Assembly: GCA_015065205.1 (NCBI GenBank)
Contig: SVQS01000082.1
Coordinates: 1-8,170, forward strand
Length of the DNA stretch: 8,170 nucleotides
Reading direction: 5' to 3'
Origin: Oscillospiraceae bacterium
GTDB taxonomy: Bacteria > Bacillota > Clostridia > Oscillospirales > CAG-272
Under the pieces are notes generated by a model. It worked only from the letters and a program-made list of their open reading frames with translations. It was not told where the DNA came from and did no database searches. Of this stretch, positions 7,185 to 8,170 are shown piece after piece (positions within the stretch are counted from its first letter, which is position 1; the number at the start of each line of letters is the position of its first letter). The position numbers and the translations under genes were made by a program.

Positions 7185-7385
7185 ATGAGCGAGAATATTC
7201 CAAAAAAAGTGAGCGATATTATCGGCGTAGAGCTTACGCCCGGAGAGCCTGCCGTTTGCATTGGCAACGGAGAGCAAGGCTTTGAGTGTTGTTGCGACGA
7301 ATGTGACTACTATTTGCTTTGCTTTCCTGAATTTGATCCAAAAAGCAAAGAAGAAACTATTGCTGAAGATAAAGTTTATATTTGA
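7185..7385 (+). CDS. Small cysteine-rich protein, copy 2 (hypothetical)
   Basis: A 66-residue homologue of the 6527 protein, with cysteines at the same positions (25, 35-37, 40, 46) and the invariant core VELTPGEPAVCIGNGEQGFE followed by CCCDECDYYLLCFPEFDP. GGGGGA sits just before ATG 7185. The tail differs (TIAEDKVYI). Ninety nucleotides (6565-6654 in copy 1) are identical between the copies, while the preceding RNA is strongly diverged. Function unknown; a metal-binding or redox role is a guess from the cysteines. The gene is followed by about 130 bases without a clear terminator before the next promoter. They contain a short imperfect direct repeat AAAAATCGTCTTTT/AAAAACCGTCTTTT near 7394 and 7446. 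Confidence 0.75.
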   Translation: MSENIPKKVSDIIGVELTPGEPAVCIGNGEQGFECCCDECDYYLLCFPEFDPKSKEETIAEDKVYI

Positions 7386-7515
7386 TAATTGCATAAAAAT
7401 CGTCTTTTTCCTGTCCGCCGGTAGGTAACGAATTCTGTTGAATGTCAAAAACCGTCTTTTCGAGTACACCTCTTTCATTTTGGTCTTATTTTTATGGAAA
7501 AATGTAAAAAAACTA

Positions 7516-7544
7516 TTGACAAATAGAATAAAAGCGGTTATAAT
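7516..7544 (+). promoter_or_regulatory. Perfect consensus sigma-A promoter of the yceD-rpmF operon
   Basis: TTGACA (7516-7521), 17-base spacer, TATAAT (7539-7544): a full match to the vegetative consensus. The predicted start near 7551 gives a ~40-base leader to ATG 7592. It also argues against an upstream start at ATG 7550, which would be at or before the first transcribed base. Confidence 0.92.
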
Positions 7545-7591
7545 ATGTAATGTCGCATTTTATGTCAACCGAAAAATGGGAGGAAGATGGT

Positions 7592-8122
7592 ATGATTTTG
7601 GATATGCGCCCGATGCTTCGCGGCGAAACAAAACATATTCATATTGACTATCTGCTCACGCCCGATCTTCCGGATGGCGCCCAGTTTGATGGCGACGCAC
7701 GCGTGGTTGGTGACGTTACCGATGAGGCAGGATATATGCATCTTGTACTCACGGCAACCGTGACTTACCGCACCGAGTGTGCACGCTGTCTGGAGCCCGT
7801 CAGCGGAGACTTTGCCGTTCAGCTTGAACGGACGGTCGCTGCGGAGGGAACCCTTACAGAGGAACAATTGGAGGAGAACGTAGACGAGTACGCCGTTATT
7901 AAGGACGGAATGCTTGATCTTGACGAGGAGATCCGCGAGGAGCTTCTTCTCTCATTCCCCATGCGTTTTCTTTGCCAAGAGGAATGCCCCGGCCTATGCC
8001 CCAAATGCGGAAAACCCAAACGCCTTGGCGACTGCGGTTGTTCCATGTTTGAACCGGATCCGCGGCTTGCCGTGCTGAAGAAGCTGTTTGACAAAAATGA
8101 GGAAGATAAGGAAGAGAATTAA
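7592..8122 (+). CDS. yceD: YceD/DUF177 family protein, partner of L32
   Basis: Member of the YceD (DUF177) family, YlbN in Bacillus, normally encoded directly before rpmF. In E. coli the family has been linked to 23S rRNA accumulation; the molecular role is not settled. From ATG 7592 it has 176 residues, usual for the family. Visible signature: CARCLEP (Cys63, Cys66), the acidic stretch LDLDEEIREELLLSFP (about 108-123), then LCQEECPGLCPKCGKPKRLG and DCGC with cysteines at 128, 132, 136, 139, 148 and 150, a likely metal-binding cluster. The C-terminus is charged (DKNEEDKEEN). The start was chosen because GGGAGGA (7578-7584) lies 7 bases before it and family members begin with a short (I/V)D(V/M)RP-like stretch. 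Earlier in-frame ATGs at 7550 and 7562 lack a ribosome site, and 7550 coincides with the predicted transcription start. rpmF follows after 14 bases. Confidence 0.93.
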   Translation: MILDMRPMLRGETKHIHIDYLLTPDLPDGAQFDGDARVVGDVTDEAGYMHLVLTATVTYRTECARCLEPVSGDFAVQLERTVAAEGTLTEEQLEENVDEYAVIKDGMLDLDEEIREELLLSFPMRFLCQEECPGLCPKCGKPKRLGDCGCSMFEPDPRLAVLKKLFDKNEEDKEEN

Positions 8123-8136
8123 GAGGAGGTGTAGAC

Positions 8137-8170
8137 ATGGCAGTACCGAAGAAAAAAGTATCGTCCGCGC
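8137..8170 (+). CDS. rpmF: 50S ribosomal protein L32, 3' end cut by the window edge
   Basis: Only the first 11 codons are visible, reading MAVPKKKVSSA, the typical L32 N-terminus (MAVPKRK...). A strong ribosome site GAGGAGGT (8123-8130) lies 6 bases upstream. Its position right after a YceD/DUF177 gene, 14 bases away on the same strand, is the standard bacterial arrangement and makes the call firm despite the short visible part. Probably cotranscribed from the promoter at 7516. Confidence 0.92.
   Translation, partial: MAVPKKKVSSA

Overview
The window looks like a piece of a gut-type Firmicutes/Clostridia chromosome of intermediate GC. This rests on the YceD(DUF177)-rpmF pair with a perfect vegetative promoter, strong AGGAGG-type ribosome binding sites, a clostridial-style glycogen gene cluster, and several palindromic GC-rich intergenic repeats of the kind scattered through clostridial genomes. 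All genes I can support are on the + strand.

Left part (1-6066) is glycogen metabolism: the C-terminal two thirds of glycogen synthase (glgA, cut by the window edge), a full glycogen phosphorylase (glgP), and a cytoplasmic GH13 alpha-glucan hydrolase related to neopullulanase/cyclomaltodextrinase. Together they make alpha-1,4-glucan, break it down to glucose-1-phosphate, and hydrolyse branched or limit dextrins. Two copies of a ~205 bp repeat (R1 1018-1224, R2 3812-4017) flank glgP, and a 30-nt near-perfect palindrome lies just before the GH13 gene.

Middle part (6093-7385) is the most unusual. It holds two tandem copies of one cassette: palindromic repeat element, AT-rich upstream region, very strong promoter (TTTACA-N17-TATAAT with TGN extension), a ~205-nt structured RNA, a UUCG-capped intrinsic terminator, and then, about 20 nt later, a ribosome binding site and a 66-70 aa cysteine-rich protein. 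The two RNAs differ widely in sequence but keep the same helices. The closing helix (12 and 13 bp) has three compensatory base-pair changes between copies, which is direct evidence for a selected RNA structure. The ORF cores, in contrast, are identical over 90 nt. The RNA may be a transcription-attenuating leader controlling the small protein, or an autonomous small RNA (a 6S-like RNA is one candidate) with a linked ORF. I do not recognise it as a known riboswitch.

Right part (7516-8170) is a housekeeping operon: consensus promoter, a YceD/DUF177 protein with its cysteine-rich metal-binding pattern, then the start of rpmF (ribosomal protein L32), cut by the window edge.
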